Below are positions 1 to 8,354 of a stretch of DNA of 64,000 bases, piece after piece. Source of the stretch: Victivallis vadensis (GTDB lineage: Bacteria > Verrucomicrobiota > Lentisphaeria > Victivallales > Victivallaceae). A model generated the notes under the pieces. It searched no databases. It saw nothing but the letters and a program-made list of their open reading frames with translations, and was not told the origin of the DNA. The stretch's first letter is position 1. Every line of letters begins with the position of its first letter. The translations under genes and the position numbers were made by a program. The stretch spans positions 1 through 64,000 of the forward strand of contig NZ_QEKH01000015.1 in the NCBI RefSeq assembly GCF_003096415.1. The letters are read 5' to 3'.

Positions 1-163
1 TATGCCGGATTTTCGCTTGAACGCGGACGGGTTCGGATGTATTACCCGCCGCAAAAACAAAACTTTCATTTTTTCATATTACTTTTGACACTACCCCCTC
101 GACTTGGCAAGAAAAAGTCAAGGATCAGCCGAGCGAGCTCATTGCCGTCAAATAGGTGTCTTC
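1..163. other. upstream region of the first gene, no gene recognised
   Basis: I see no convincing coding region before the ATG at 164. The reading frame of the downstream gene is open further back to a TTG at 104, but that extension is basic and lacks signal-peptide character. The ATG at 164 is directly followed by a hydrophobic leader. No clear promoter or terminator was identified. Confidence 0.4.
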
Positions 164-3100
164 ATGCGGAATATAGCGATCGCGTTGTCATCCCTCCTGC
201 TGCCGGTGCTGCTGCAGGCGGCGGTGGTGGAAACAGACTGGTGCAGAATTGAAGCGCCGGATTCGGTCAAGGTGCAGGAAAACTTTTCCGTCAAAGTCTT
301 CCTGAAACAGGGGGCACCCGCCGGGTTGAAGCTCGGCGGCGACATCCACCTGCTGAAACAAGACGGCACCTATCTCGGGTTCGGCGCTTGGGGAGGAACG
401 CCCCGGGACGCTGCTTCCGGAAACGTGATGGAATTTCAATATCGTATGCCTGAGATGAAAAACGGGTCAGATACGGTGATTATCCACTATTTCCTGACGA
501 AAAGCGGCTGGGCGGAACGGGTGAAGGACGTTTCCTCGCCGCGGATCAAAGTCGAAGGGGCCAATACGAAACGCCCGGCTTCCGCTTCGCTCAAGAAGAG
601 CTGGATTACGACCGGCAGGGCGGAACGCGCCGACGGCAGACCGCTCTCCTCCTGTCCGTTGCGGGAGGGGGAGGAGTTTCTGCTCCCGGTCCGCTACTAC
701 GTCGATCCGTCGGACGACTGGGGCGGAACGGAGTTGACGATCCTCGGTGTCGGCCCCTGGATCGACTGTCCGGATGGCGTCTATTCGAAGCATCAGCGCC
801 ACATGATGTATCCGCTCGCAATCTCTCCACTCCGCTGCCGAATCGGCGAAGAGGTGCAGGAGAAGATCAAAATCCGGGTACCGAAACTATTTTCCGCCCG
901 TCCTCCGGAAGCGGGGGTGCTCGGCGACAGTCTGCTGCTGATTTTCCAGTTCCGCGGAAACGACGGGGGAACATGGCCCTGGCAGGTCCGCACGGAACTC
1001 GGGAATTTCCAGCGCGGGGAGAGCTTTTTCGACTTGAGCACTCCGATGCCGGGCAACCTCTTCCCCGGTCCGAAACCAGTCGAGATCATTGTAACGCCCG
1101 GCACGCTGGCGGCGAAATCGGGGGAAACGCGCGAACTTGTCTGGCAGGTTTTCCAGATCGATGGCAGCCGGGTTGCCACAGGGAAGCAATCCCTCTCTGC
1201 CGCAGCGGAGCCGCTGCACATTTTCCCGCAAATTCCGCCGGAAAAACGGGGCACCTTCCGCATCCGTGCCGCGGTGGACGGCTGGGAAGCCAGAGAGACG
1301 ACATTTGCCAGAATTCCGGACATCGAGGCGATGACCGGGGGGGCCGCCACGCCGTTCGGCGGCCAGAAGTTTGCCGGAAATCCGGAGGCGGTTGCCGCCG
1401 CCCGGCTGCTCGGCCTGCGGTTCTGCCGCACCTGGGTGAAGTGGAACTCGCTGCAGCCCGCTCCGGAGGTGTGGAACGATGCCTATCTCAATGAATTGAA
1501 AGAGTCGGTCGCACAGCTGAATGCGAACGACATCCGTCCGTGGCTGGTGATCTACGATCCGCCGGCCTGGGCGATCGACAATCCGGAAGGGTGGTCCGCC
1601 GGATTCTTTCCGTTCCCGTTCCGGGAGCGGCAGCTGGAAAACGTCGTCCGTCGGCTTGCCGAAACTTTCAAGGAACAGGTAATCGGCTTCGAATGGCTGA
1701 ACGAGATCTGCCCTGGGAAACTCAGCAGCAATCCGGTGGACGACTACCTCCGTTTCTGCCGGGTCGCGACGCAGACCGCCAAAGCGGTAAATCCGTCGTT
1801 CGAAATTCAGGCCGCGGGCGGATTGTGGCCCCGCTCCTACCGGAAATCGCTGCTGGCCGCGGGACTCGCGAACCATGTCGACATTCTGCCCATTCACTAC
1901 GGCGACTCCAATTCCGTGCAGCTGGCGACGGAGGATCTGAAGAACCACGGAGCGACTCTCCCGGTCATCGACAATGAAACCGGACGCGGCCTTTCCACCT
2001 GGAGCATGCCGCTGGAAACCGCCCTGAAAGACCGGAGCCAGAGCGACTACTTCTTCACCCGTTTCCCGGCGGAACTGCTTGCCGGCTGCCGAAGGATCGT
2101 GCTCTTCGGCGGCGAGCCGGATCCGGCCGGGAACTGGTCCCTTTTCTGGGGAGACATGAGTCCCCGCCCCTCCGCGGCGGCGCTGGCGGTTTTGATCTCC
2201 AAGCTCTGGAACACCAGGCCGGTCGGAGAGTTCTCCCTCGGCCGCGGAGACTCGATCAAACTCTTTGAAGCCCCAGGTAAACGGGCGGTCATGGTGGTCT
2301 CCACCGTCGAACGGGAAGGCGAGACCATCCAGCTGCCGGCGGGCAAAGGCAAACTCATCCTCACCGATCAGCAGGGCAACGAGCGGCACCTTCCGGAAGC
2401 GGAACGCCACACGCTCGAATTGACCACCTCCCCCTGTTTTGTCGAAGGCGGTGAAATCGACGTGCTCAAAGCGCAGCTGATGGTGCGCCCCACCACTGCG
2501 GGGAGTGGCGCTCCGAATCGGAATTTCGTGCAGGGGCACACGGCGGAACTGCCGGTCACGATTGCCAATCTCATCGACAGGCCGCTGAATTGCCGAATCG
2601 AACTTGCCGGCATTCCCGGCAAAACCGCACCGATCGTCATCACTGATCTGGCTCCGGGCGAAACGTTGCAGAAAAGTTTTCAGTTTCTGCCGGAGCGGAG
2701 CGGCAAATTCACTGCCATCCTTCGAGTGGACTTTCAAACACCGGAATTTCCGGAGGTGAAAAAACGCGTTTCCATCAGCGTCATTCAGCCGGATGCCGTC
2801 GGCAACCTGCTGAAAAATCCCGGGTTCGAACAGGCGCGGGGCGGGGAGGAAACTCTGCCGGCCTTCTGGTATCCGACGCCCGGCGACGCCGGGAGGCGTT
2901 TCCGGTTTCAGTCGCCGGATGAGCTGGGGCACGGGGAGTGGGTATTCCGCTTTCAGGGAATCGAAAAACAGTATGTTTCGATGTTCCAGAATCTGGAGGG
3001 CTCCTTCCTGCCGGGCAAATATCTCTACAGCTTCTGGATCAAGTCCGATTCGCTCCAGACCGGCAGCAACTACTCCGCTATCGCCCCGGGCGGCCGGAGC

Positions 3101-3943
3101 ATCCAACGCCACTGGCTCCAGATTTTCCAGTCGCCGGTGACCCAGCCGCACTGGGAGCTCTTCTCGGCGGTAGTGGAGGTGCCGGAGAAGACCGAGAAGA
3201 TCTCCTGCGTTCCTGTCTGTTTCGGCAACGGCTGGTCGATGATCGACAACGCGGTCTTCACCCTTTACGAAGGCACGGAGTATGTCGGATTCGCTCCGCG
3301 GAGCCGTTCGATTTCCATCGATGGGGAACTGAATGATTTCGACCGTTCCTCGCCGGTGCCGCTGCTGGGGAAGAGTCAGCTGCGGGTGGAAGCGGCCGGA
3401 TACGATTGGAGTCCGCAGCGCTTCAGCGGTGTCGCCTACTTCAACTGGGATGCGCAGAATCTCTACGTCGGGGTCGAAGTGATCGACCGCGAACACATCC
3501 CCGGCCCCCGGGAGGAGGAGTGCGTCAAAGGCGACAGCATCGAAATCGCGATTCATCCGCAGAACCGTCTGCCGGGTGAAGAGAACAAGGCACTGCTCTT
3601 TCAGGTGAGTTCGGTCGCTCCGGGCGGGAGCGGGAGACATACGATCTACCGCCCGGACCGTTACTGCGGCGGCTTGAAATCCGGCTCCTTGGCCAAAGAC
3701 TCTTCCGTCTACGACATCTCCGTACGGCGGCAGGGAAACAGAACCACCTATGAACTCGCCATGCCGTGGAGTGATCTCGGCGGAATTCGTGGTGAATTCG
3801 GCACGAAACTGGGACTCTCGCTTGCTCTGAACGATGGAGATGGAACGCGTAAACTGGCATCGATGGTTTGGGGGGGAGGGTTACTCCCGGCATGGAATCC
3901 AGACGCATTTGGAATGCTTGTTTTGGTAGAAAAACAGCAATAA
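164..3943 (+). CDS. secreted multidomain glycoside hydrolase (clan A-like TIM barrel) with C-terminal CBM9-like domain
   Basis: The 1259-residue protein starts with a signal peptide (MRNIAIALSSLLLPVLLQA). A beta-rich N-terminal half follows, then a TIM-barrel region at about residues 420-690. That barrel has the GFEWLNE motif with a candidate acid/base Glu514 and VIDNETGRG with a candidate nucleophile Glu605, the spacing seen in clan GH-A enzymes. Beta-sandwich domains follow. The last 180 residues (IDGELNDF, YFNWDAQNLYVGVEVIDRE) resemble CBM9/DOMON carbohydrate-binding modules. It probably attacks a polysaccharide outside the cytoplasm; substrate and GH family number cannot be given from sequence alone. 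The ATG at 164 is preferred to the TTG at 104 because the leader begins there. Confidence 0.8.
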   Translation: MRNIAIALSSLLLPVLLQAAVVETDWCRIEAPDSVKVQENFSVKVFLKQGAPAGLKLGGDIHLLKQDGTYLGFGAWGGTPRDAASGNVMEFQYRMPEMKNGSDTVIIHYFLTKSGWAERVKDVSSPRIKVEGANTKRPASASLKKSWITTGRAERADGRPLSSCPLREGEEFLLPVRYYVDPSDDWGGTELTILGVGPWIDCPDGVYSKHQRHMMYPLAISPLRCRIGEEVQEKIKIRVPKLFSARPPEAGVLGDSLLLIFQFRGNDGGTWPWQVRTELGNFQRGESFFDLSTPMPGNLFPGPKPVEIIVTPGTLAAKSGETRELVWQVFQIDGSRVATGKQSLSAAAEPLHIFPQIPPEKRGTFRIRAAVDGWEARETTFARIPDIEAMTGGAATPFGGQKFAGNPEAVAAARLLGLRFCRTWVKWNSLQPAPEVWNDAYLNELKESVAQLNANDIRPWLVIYDPPAWAIDNPEGWSAGFFPFPFRERQLENVVRRLAETFKEQVIGFEWLNEICPGKLSSNPVDDYLRFCRVATQTAKAVNPSFEIQAAGGLWPRSYRKSLLAAGLANHVDILPIHYGDSNSVQLATEDLKNHGATLPVIDNETGRGLSTWSMPLETALKDRSQSDYFFTRFPAELLAGCRRIVLFGGEPDPAGNWSLFWGDMSPRPSAAALAVLISKLWNTRPVGEFSLGRGDSIKLFEAPGKRAVMVVSTVEREGETIQLPAGKGKLILTDQQGNERHLPEAERHTLELTTSPCFVEGGEIDVLKAQLMVRPTTAGSGAPNRNFVQGHTAELPVTIANLIDRPLNCRIELAGIPGKTAPIVITDLAPGETLQKSFQFLPERSGKFTAILRVDFQTPEFPEVKKRVSISVIQPDAVGNLLKNPGFEQARGGEETLPAFWYPTPGDAGRRFRFQSPDELGHGEWVFRFQGIEKQYVSMFQNLEGSFLPGKYLYSFWIKSDSLQTGSNYSAIAPGGRSIQRHWLQIFQSPVTQPHWELFSAVVEVPEKTEKISCVPVCFGNGWSMIDNAVFTLYEGTEYVGFAPRSRSISIDGELNDFDRSSPVPLLGKSQLRVEAAGYDWSPQRFSGVAYFNWDAQNLYVGVEVIDREHIPGPREEECVKGDSIEIAIHPQNRLPGEENKALLFQVSSVAPGGSGRHTIYRPDRYCGGLKSGSLAKDSSVYDISVRRQGNRTTYELAMPWSDLGGIRGEFGTKLGLSLALNDGDGTRKLASMVWGGGLLPAWNPDAFGMLVLVEKQQ

Positions 3944-3989
3944 GAAAAAAGGAAGCGCAACGGAGAAATCTGTTGCGGAATTATAAACC

Positions 3990-5666
3990 ATGTTTTATCA
4001 GGAAGAACTGCGTTGGGCAAGAGAAGCGGAAGCATTGAAGCCGCACTTGATTCATGAGATGATTTCAACTGTCTCGGTAGTACGGACCGAAGAAGATTCT
4101 GCGGTATGGCAAGGCTGGAAAATCAGACCGATTGCTTCTCCAGAAGATATTTTCAATCGGGAGTTGCCGCACACTTGGGAATACACATTTGACTTCGGTC
4201 GTTTCTGCGTTGGTTTTCCCGTGTTGGACTTTGAATTTATTGGATTGTTTGATGCTCCGTTTCGATTGGAAATCAAAATGGCGGAAACTCCTTGCGAATT
4301 GGCACGTGACTTCTCATCATACCATGGCGACCTCGGCCGAAGTTGGCTTCAAGAAGCTTTGATTGTGGAAGATGTTGCGGTATCCACAATCCGTTTGCCA
4401 CGCCGCTATGCATTCCGGTATCTGAAACTGAGAGTCGTGGGAAATTTCACTTACAAGGTGATTCTCCGCAATGTTCGATGCGACACGGTATCTGCAGCGG
4501 ACTGGTCAGTGATTCAACCGCTTGGAGAACGGTATGACGAATTGGATCATGCAATTTACCGGATTGGCTTGACGACACTTGCATCCTGTATGCAGGAAAG
4601 CTTTGAGGACGGCCCCAAGCGAGACCGTCGTCTTTGGTTGGGGGATTTACGTCTTCAGGCGCTGGCGAACTATAATTCGTTTAGGAACTACAACCTTGTA
4701 AAACGCTATAATTATGAATATGAAGTTGATGATTTGACGATCGAAACGGTGAAAGAGGAGAAAAAAGACGAAATCACTTCTCCTGTATTTTCTGCTGATT
4801 TCAATCAGAATACAACGGCAGTCGATGATAAGGGGAAAGCGATTTTGCCGGAGCAAAGCAGCCGTGTTTCATTTGTTCCGGGCGTAGAAGGGACTGCTGT
4901 TCAGGTAAAAGCTGCCAATACCAAGTTACTGAAGTACCGGCCTGCACTATGGTTTGTTACGGAGGATGGGCGACTGGAAACGAAAAGCTTCGGTTTGCCG
5001 GGAGCGGAACTGGAGGTACCGTCCCTGAAGGATTTCAATATTTCCGTCAAGATGCGTCGCCTTGGCGAAGTGCCGGCCAAAGGGAAATTCTGTTCGTTCC
5101 AACTTACTGCTGCTGATGATCGGCTTCTCACTATCAGTAATAATCGTGAGAAAATCTGGGAAGTAAAGACTCTCGACGACAAATATTTTCCCCGGCAGAT
5201 AGAGCAACTGGGGGCTGATTTCCAGGATGAGGCGATGCTAACATATACATTTGAACAAAAAGCCGGTGTGCTCACCTGCGCAGTAAACGGCCAGGAATTC
5301 TATTCCGGCCCTGGTGTCGACGTATTGAAGAAATTCACGATTATCTCGTATGGAGTTAACCCTCTCCTTTCCGCTGGTCGGAACGTCGGCCGGATTGATA
5401 ACAATATTTTTCACGCCGAGGCAACAGAGCGTACGATGCGCCTCATAACCACTGAAGCCCGCTTCATATACACTCCGATATTCAGCCTCCGGATAATTCC
5501 GCTTCAAATGGTTCGCCAGTTCAACTGGGTCCGGGTTCATGCTGAAGTTTTCTATTTGGTGACAACAATGTCTGATTGTCACATGCCAGCTCTTCTTGTG
5601 TACATCTATTCCGCAATAAATCACTTGACCTTTGAACGATACCGTGCTACATTCTTTCATGGCTGA
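3990..5666 (+). pseudogene. mosaic ORF: alpha-L-rhamnosidase-like fragment fused to a LamG-like fragment and antisense IS110 sequence
   Basis: The open frame (558 residues) joins three unrelated pieces. Residues 1-239 look like the upstream beta-sandwich part and the start of the catalytic barrel of a GH78-type rhamnosidase (ESFEDGPKRDRRLWLGDLRLQ). Family resemblance stops abruptly after NLVKR near 4706. Residues about 240-455 resemble a concanavalin/LamG-like beta-sandwich (VSFVPGVEGTAVQV, LTYTFEQKAGVLTCAVNGQEFYSG) and stop near 5357. The remainder is the antisense of an IS110 transposase. The catalytic half of the rhamnosidase is absent, so no rhamnosidase activity is expected. There is no signal peptide. 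I read it as gene debris created by recombination, although the frame is still open. Confidence 0.7.
5358..5660 (-). pseudogene. 5' fragment of an IS110-family transposase (DEDD recombinase)
   Basis: On the minus strand, from an ATG at 5660 preceded by GGAG, the first 101 residues match the N-terminal DEDD_Tnp_IS110 domain. They include YCGIDVHKKSWHVTI with the first catalytic Asp, VYEAGFSGY and VINPADVPTSGKERV. Homology ends at about 5358; the frame then runs into LamG-like DNA to a stop at 5238. The last DEDD residues and the whole C-terminal Tnp20 domain are missing, so the transposase is dead. The real upstream (left) flank of the element should lie at 5661 and above. Confidence 0.8.
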
Positions 5667-5812
5667 TGTCTCCTTTGGGATGTTTTAACTGTCTGCATGA
5701 CTCTGACCGTCAGAGCCGATGCCTTATTTACAGTATCACATCTTTGAGAATCAGCCTCTTTTATTTCACATGCGCTACTTCATTACTTTTACCATAGCAA
5801 CTTTGAAGGTTG

Positions 5813-5853
5813 TTTTTGTCGGCGCGCTCACTTGACTGACGCGTCGACAAAAA
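5813..5853. repeat. hairpin, 14-bp stem
   Basis: TTTTTGTCGGCGCG pairs with CGCGTCGACAAAAA around a 13-nt loop, with one G-T wobble. The arms begin and end in T and A runs, so it could act as a bidirectional intrinsic terminator. It also marks the region where the accessory element begins. Confidence 0.6.
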
Positions 5854-6001
5854 ACGGTTTTCAAAAGCAATGTTTGAGGAATATGTATTTATATACCTGA
5901 TCGAGGAAATCTAAATTTGTTTTACCGATCAGTTCCTCTTTTCGCTGAATAAGCTGCATTTGATTCATTTTCATTCCTTCAAAGTAATGATTTTCGCTTC
6001 G

Positions 6002-6039
6002 GGAATTTCCCGGCTCACTCTGAGTGGCCGGGAAATTCC
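6002..6039. repeat. hairpin, 13-bp perfect stem with nested inner stem
   Basis: GGAATTTCCCGGC at 6002-6014 is the exact reverse complement of 6027-6039. Inside it CACTC pairs with GAGTG around a single base, so nearly all of the 38 bp folds. It lies between the minus-strand remnant and the DUF3791/DUF3990 operon. A terminator role is possible, but there is no long T run. Confidence 0.6.
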
Positions 6040-6125
6040 TCACCGCAAATCCCGGCCGAAAATTAATATTTTTCGCACTGTTTCAAAAGAAGAAACAAGA
6101 GTTGATATGATTCCATATTTTCAGC

Positions 6126-6153
6126 TTGTTTTTTGGCATAATAGACTTATAGT
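6126..6153 (+). promoter_or_regulatory. sigma70-like promoter of the DUF3791-DUF3990 operon
   Basis: TTGTTT at 6126 and TATAGT at 6148 are separated by 16 bp. The distance to the GGAGG ribosome-binding site (6161-6165) and the ATG at 6172 allows a short leader. This is a sequence prediction only. Confidence 0.45.
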
Positions 6154-6171
6154 AAATGATGGAGGACTTCA

Positions 6172-6393
6172 ATGAGTACATCGGAAGAAAAAAAGCTTGC
6201 ATTTGTTTCTTTCTGCGTGGAAGAGTACAAGGCAAAGATGGGGTGTTCCGGTCAGAAGGTGATCGATTTTTTCAATCGCTATGGAGTGATTGAATATCTG
6301 CTGGAGCATTATGAGGTGTTGCACTCGATGGGAGCACGCGCCATTTTGGAGGAAATTGAAGCCTTCATTCGCAATCGGAGGGAGCAGGCATGA
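6172..6393 (+). CDS. DUF3791 family small protein
   Basis: This 73-residue, probably all-helical protein matches the DUF3791 pattern: FVSFCVEEYKAKMGCSGQKVIDFFNRYG, then VIEYLLEHYEVLHSMG and a final helix ILEEIEAFIRNRR. It has no signal peptide or membrane segment. A GGAGG lies at a good distance before the ATG. Its stop overlaps the start of the DUF3990 gene (ATGA), so the two are probably translationally coupled. DUF3791 genes are commonly found next to DUF3990 genes in gut bacteria. Its function is unknown; a neutralising partner for the downstream ADP-ribosyltransferase-like protein is an inference from context. Confidence 0.8.
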   Translation: MSTSEEKKLAFVSFCVEEYKAKMGCSGQKVIDFFNRYGVIEYLLEHYEVLHSMGARAILEEIEAFIRNRREQA

Positions 6394-6887
6394 AATTATT
6401 CCACGGCGGCCTCGTTCCAGTCAAGGAGCCGAAAATTTTATCGGCCGACAGGATCGGAGATTTCGGCATCGGGTTTTACACGACCTCAAGCGAAGAGCAG
6501 GCCCGACGTTTTGTCCAAAGCAAAGCTGCCCGGCAAAATGTAGCCGAAGGATGTCTTTCGATCTATGATGTGCCGGATGATTTTCTGCACAATGACTTTC
6601 TCCGAGTTCGGACATTCAAAGCTGCGGATGAAGAATGGGTTGATTTTGTTTTGAAGAATCGGCGGCAACCGGATTTTTGCCATGATTATGATATTGTTGC
6701 GGGGCCGGTTGCGAATGATCAGGTGTACGCCAGTTTTGCTCTGTATGAAAATGACCTGATCTCGAAAACGGAATTATTGGAACGGCTGAAAGTCCGCCGG
6801 TTGGTCGATCAGATTTTGTTTCATACGGAAAAGTCTCTTTTGATTTTGAATTTTACGGGCAGCGAGGTGATCCGATGCAGGAAATAA
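6390..6887 (+). CDS. DUF3990 family protein (ADP-ribosyltransferase-like fold)
   Basis: This 165-residue cytoplasmic protein begins MKLFHGGL and carries FGIGFYTTSSEEQARRF. These are the His and Tyr blocks expected for the NAD-binding H-Y-E type ADP-ribosyltransferase fold to which DUF3990 is assigned. AGPVANDQVYASF is the third conserved block. The catalytic third residue cannot be fixed without an alignment. It is the middle gene of a tight three-gene operon (ATGA overlap upstream, 13-nt overlap downstream). A toxin role is plausible from fold and context but not demonstrated. Confidence 0.75.
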   Translation: MKLFHGGLVPVKEPKILSADRIGDFGIGFYTTSSEEQARRFVQSKAARQNVAEGCLSIYDVPDDFLHNDFLRVRTFKAADEEWVDFVLKNRRQPDFCHDYDIVAGPVANDQVYASFALYENDLISKTELLERLKVRRLVDQILFHTEKSLLILNFTGSEVIRCRK

Positions 6888-7288
6888 ACCAGCAGAATTT
6901 GCGCTTGCTGATTCCCGGGAAAGCTGCGGGAGTTGCCGGCCTGATTTCAAAGAATACCGGAATGCCGTTGAAAGAGGCATTGCTTCTGTTCTATCGCTCT
7001 TCCCTGTATAAGCAACTGGAAAGAGAGGAGACCAAAGTCTGGCATTACAGTCCGGCACAGCTTTATGAACTGGGATTTCGCAGATTTTCCCGCCATAAAC
7101 GGAATGGCCCCGGGCACAGCAAGCTGGCAGCGCATGAAAAGTGGATACTGAAAGCTTGGAATGAGCAGCACATGAGTGCCAGAGCGATTGCCGAGGAGTT
7201 GCATAAACAAGGCATCGAAACATCACCGTCGAATGTTTGGAAATTTGTGAAAGTCCGCAGGAAGAACGAAAGCAGAAAAATAGATTAA
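6875..7288 (+). CDS. third protein of the DUF3990 operon, with C-terminal helix-turn-helix
   Basis: This 137-residue protein has two parts. Residues 1-68 (GLISKNTGMPLKEALLLFYRS, YKQLEREETKVWHYSPAQLY) look like the helical partner usually coded next to DUF3990. Residues about 84-128 (HSKLAAHEKWILKAWNEQ, MSARAIAEELHKQGIETSPS) form a resolvase/homeodomain-like helix-turn-helix with a basic tail (KVRRKNESRK). GAGGTGA precedes the ATG, which lies inside the end of the DUF3990 gene. A DNA-binding domain here suggests an autoregulating antidote-type protein; this is inference. Confidence 0.6.
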   Translation: MQEINQQNLRLLIPGKAAGVAGLISKNTGMPLKEALLLFYRSSLYKQLEREETKVWHYSPAQLYELGFRRFSRHKRNGPGHSKLAAHEKWILKAWNEQHMSARAIAEELHKQGIETSPSNVWKFVKVRRKNESRKID

Positions 7289-7353
7289 TTTCCCTCGTTT
7301 GGACAAACTGCTTGATTGGAAGTTTCAGCTTTTGCAAAAGCAAATTTCCGGGA

Positions 7354-7815
7354 TCAAAAGATCAGCGGCTGCCCAGCCAGATAGGATTGGAAAATATAAT
7401 CCGGGTTCTCGAAGAACATGCTGCTGTTGTAGTCATCCAGTTTATCAGCGATCCACGAATTATAAACCTCGACCAAGGCGTCTGCAAAATCAATGCCTTT
7501 TTCCCGGGCTACCGCAGCAATCAGACGTTTGTAAACTTTGCCGATGTCGAAGTGGGACGGTAACGAATAGCGGCACATTGCGACATTGTCGAATGTTCCC
7601 GGCTGAATGTGGCATTTTTCCACCAGCTCATCCAATAATTTATCCATATTCTCATTATGGTAAATATCGGCCAGCTCCAGCAGATGCCGTATCTTTTCAA
7701 TTCCGAGAGCATTGACTACGACACGTCGGTGGTTTCTGGTTTTACGTCCGATATATTCGAGCAGAGAACATACGAAAAACAGATCGTTTTCCCGCTGATC
7801 TTCACGTCCGGTCAT
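7354..7815 (-). CDS. conserved partner protein of the second DUF3990 locus
   Basis: This 153-residue soluble protein has FFVCSLLEYIGRKTRNHRRVVVNALG in its first third. Its second half contains YSLPSHFDIGKVYKRLI and ALVEVYNSWIADKLDDYNSSMFFENPDYIF. I recognise this layout as the protein usually encoded beside DUF3990 in Clostridia and related gut bacteria. No function is known. Its ATG overlaps the stop of the upstream DUF3990 gene (ATGA), so the pair is coupled. It ends 66 bp from the end of the first, oppositely oriented locus. Confidence 0.65.
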   Translation of the reverse strand: MTGREDQRENDLFFVCSLLEYIGRKTRNHRRVVVNALGIEKIRHLLELADIYHNENMDKLLDELVEKCHIQPGTFDNVAMCRYSLPSHFDIGKVYKRLIAAVAREKGIDFADALVEVYNSWIADKLDDYNSSMFFENPDYIFQSYLAGQPLIF

Positions 7816-8267
7816 TTGGCAACCTCCTGACTGCTTTGAAAGCTCAAACAGCTCAAGGCCTTTTCTGAACAGAAAGCGATCTGATGAGTCGGATGCTTGA
7901 ATTTTGCCAGAATCCAGAATTGTTCGCGTGTCAGAATACCGCTGATGAAATCCGCCACATAGTTCCAGATCTGGTCATTGGCCATTGCTCCAATCACAAT
8001 ATCATGCGGATGCGGTTTGCCGTTACGGCAGGCCACGATGAAATCCAGCCATTCTTCCGTCATCTGGTCGAAAGCAAGGATATCCAGTTGGAGATTCGGA
8101 GTGTATTCGTAGGTGTTGACGACCGGAGTATCGAAACGTCTTGACCAGCGCTCTGCTTGAGGCAATAGTTTCGTACAGTAGAAACCCGGTCCGAAATCTT
8201 TATTATTTCGACTCGGTTTGACTTCCGGAGTCCGGATTTCACTGTAACCGCCGTGATAGACAATCAT
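7812..8267 (-). CDS. second DUF3990 family protein (ADP-ribosyltransferase-like fold)
   Basis: From the ATG at 8267 the protein (151 residues) begins MIVYHGGYSEI and has FGPGFYCTKLLPQAERWSRRF and GAMANDQIWNYVADF, the same three blocks as the first locus. The frame is open back to an ATG at 8312. That codon lies inside the -10 box of the only good promoter I see (8311-8338), so an internal start at 8267 (or 8288) is preferred; a weak AACAGG precedes 8267. The two DUF3990 proteins are clearly homologous but diverged, so this is not a recent duplication. Confidence 0.7.
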   Translation of the reverse strand: MIVYHGGYSEIRTPEVKPSRNNKDFGPGFYCTKLLPQAERWSRRFDTPVVNTYEYTPNLQLDILAFDQMTEEWLDFIVACRNGKPHPHDIVIGAMANDQIWNYVADFISGILTREQFWILAKFKHPTHQIAFCSEKALSCLSFQSSQEVAK

Positions 8268-8310
8268 TGTCGCAACCTGTTTTTCCATATATCGCAAACT
8301 GTGGTACTTC

Positions 8311-8341
8311 AATATAACATTTGCAATTATATTTACAAATG
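8311..8341 (-). promoter_or_regulatory. promoter with overlapping inverted repeat for the second DUF3990 operon
   Basis: On the minus strand TTGTAA (8338-8333) and TATATT (8316-8311) are 16 bp apart. An inverted repeat, CATTTGCAA/TTACAAATG with one mismatch (8319-8341), covers the -35 box and spacer. That is the position expected for an autorepressor operator. Prediction from sequence only. Confidence 0.45.
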
Positions 8342-8354
8342 ATACCGGCCCGAA

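Larger units (their letters stand above)
5667..6171. other. intergenic region: IS110 left-flank remnant, two perfect hairpins, no intact gene
   Basis: About 500 bp without an intact gene. The part next to the transposase start (5661-5800) is where an IS110 left end and its noncoding RNA would lie. Two strong inverted repeats occur further on, at 5813-5853 and 6002-6039. A minus-strand frame starting at 5974 (MKMNQMQLIQRKEELIGKTN, 37 residues, ending at 5861) has an AAGGA directly before its ATG. It resembles the first residues of a truncated gene, but I cannot name it. Confidence 0.5.

Noticed and set aside
887-3640. 917-codon open frame antisense to the first glycoside hydrolase
   Set aside because: It mirrors the codon structure of a G/C-rich gene; composition is Arg/Pro/Gly-heavy with no domain, while the plus strand has a full domain series.
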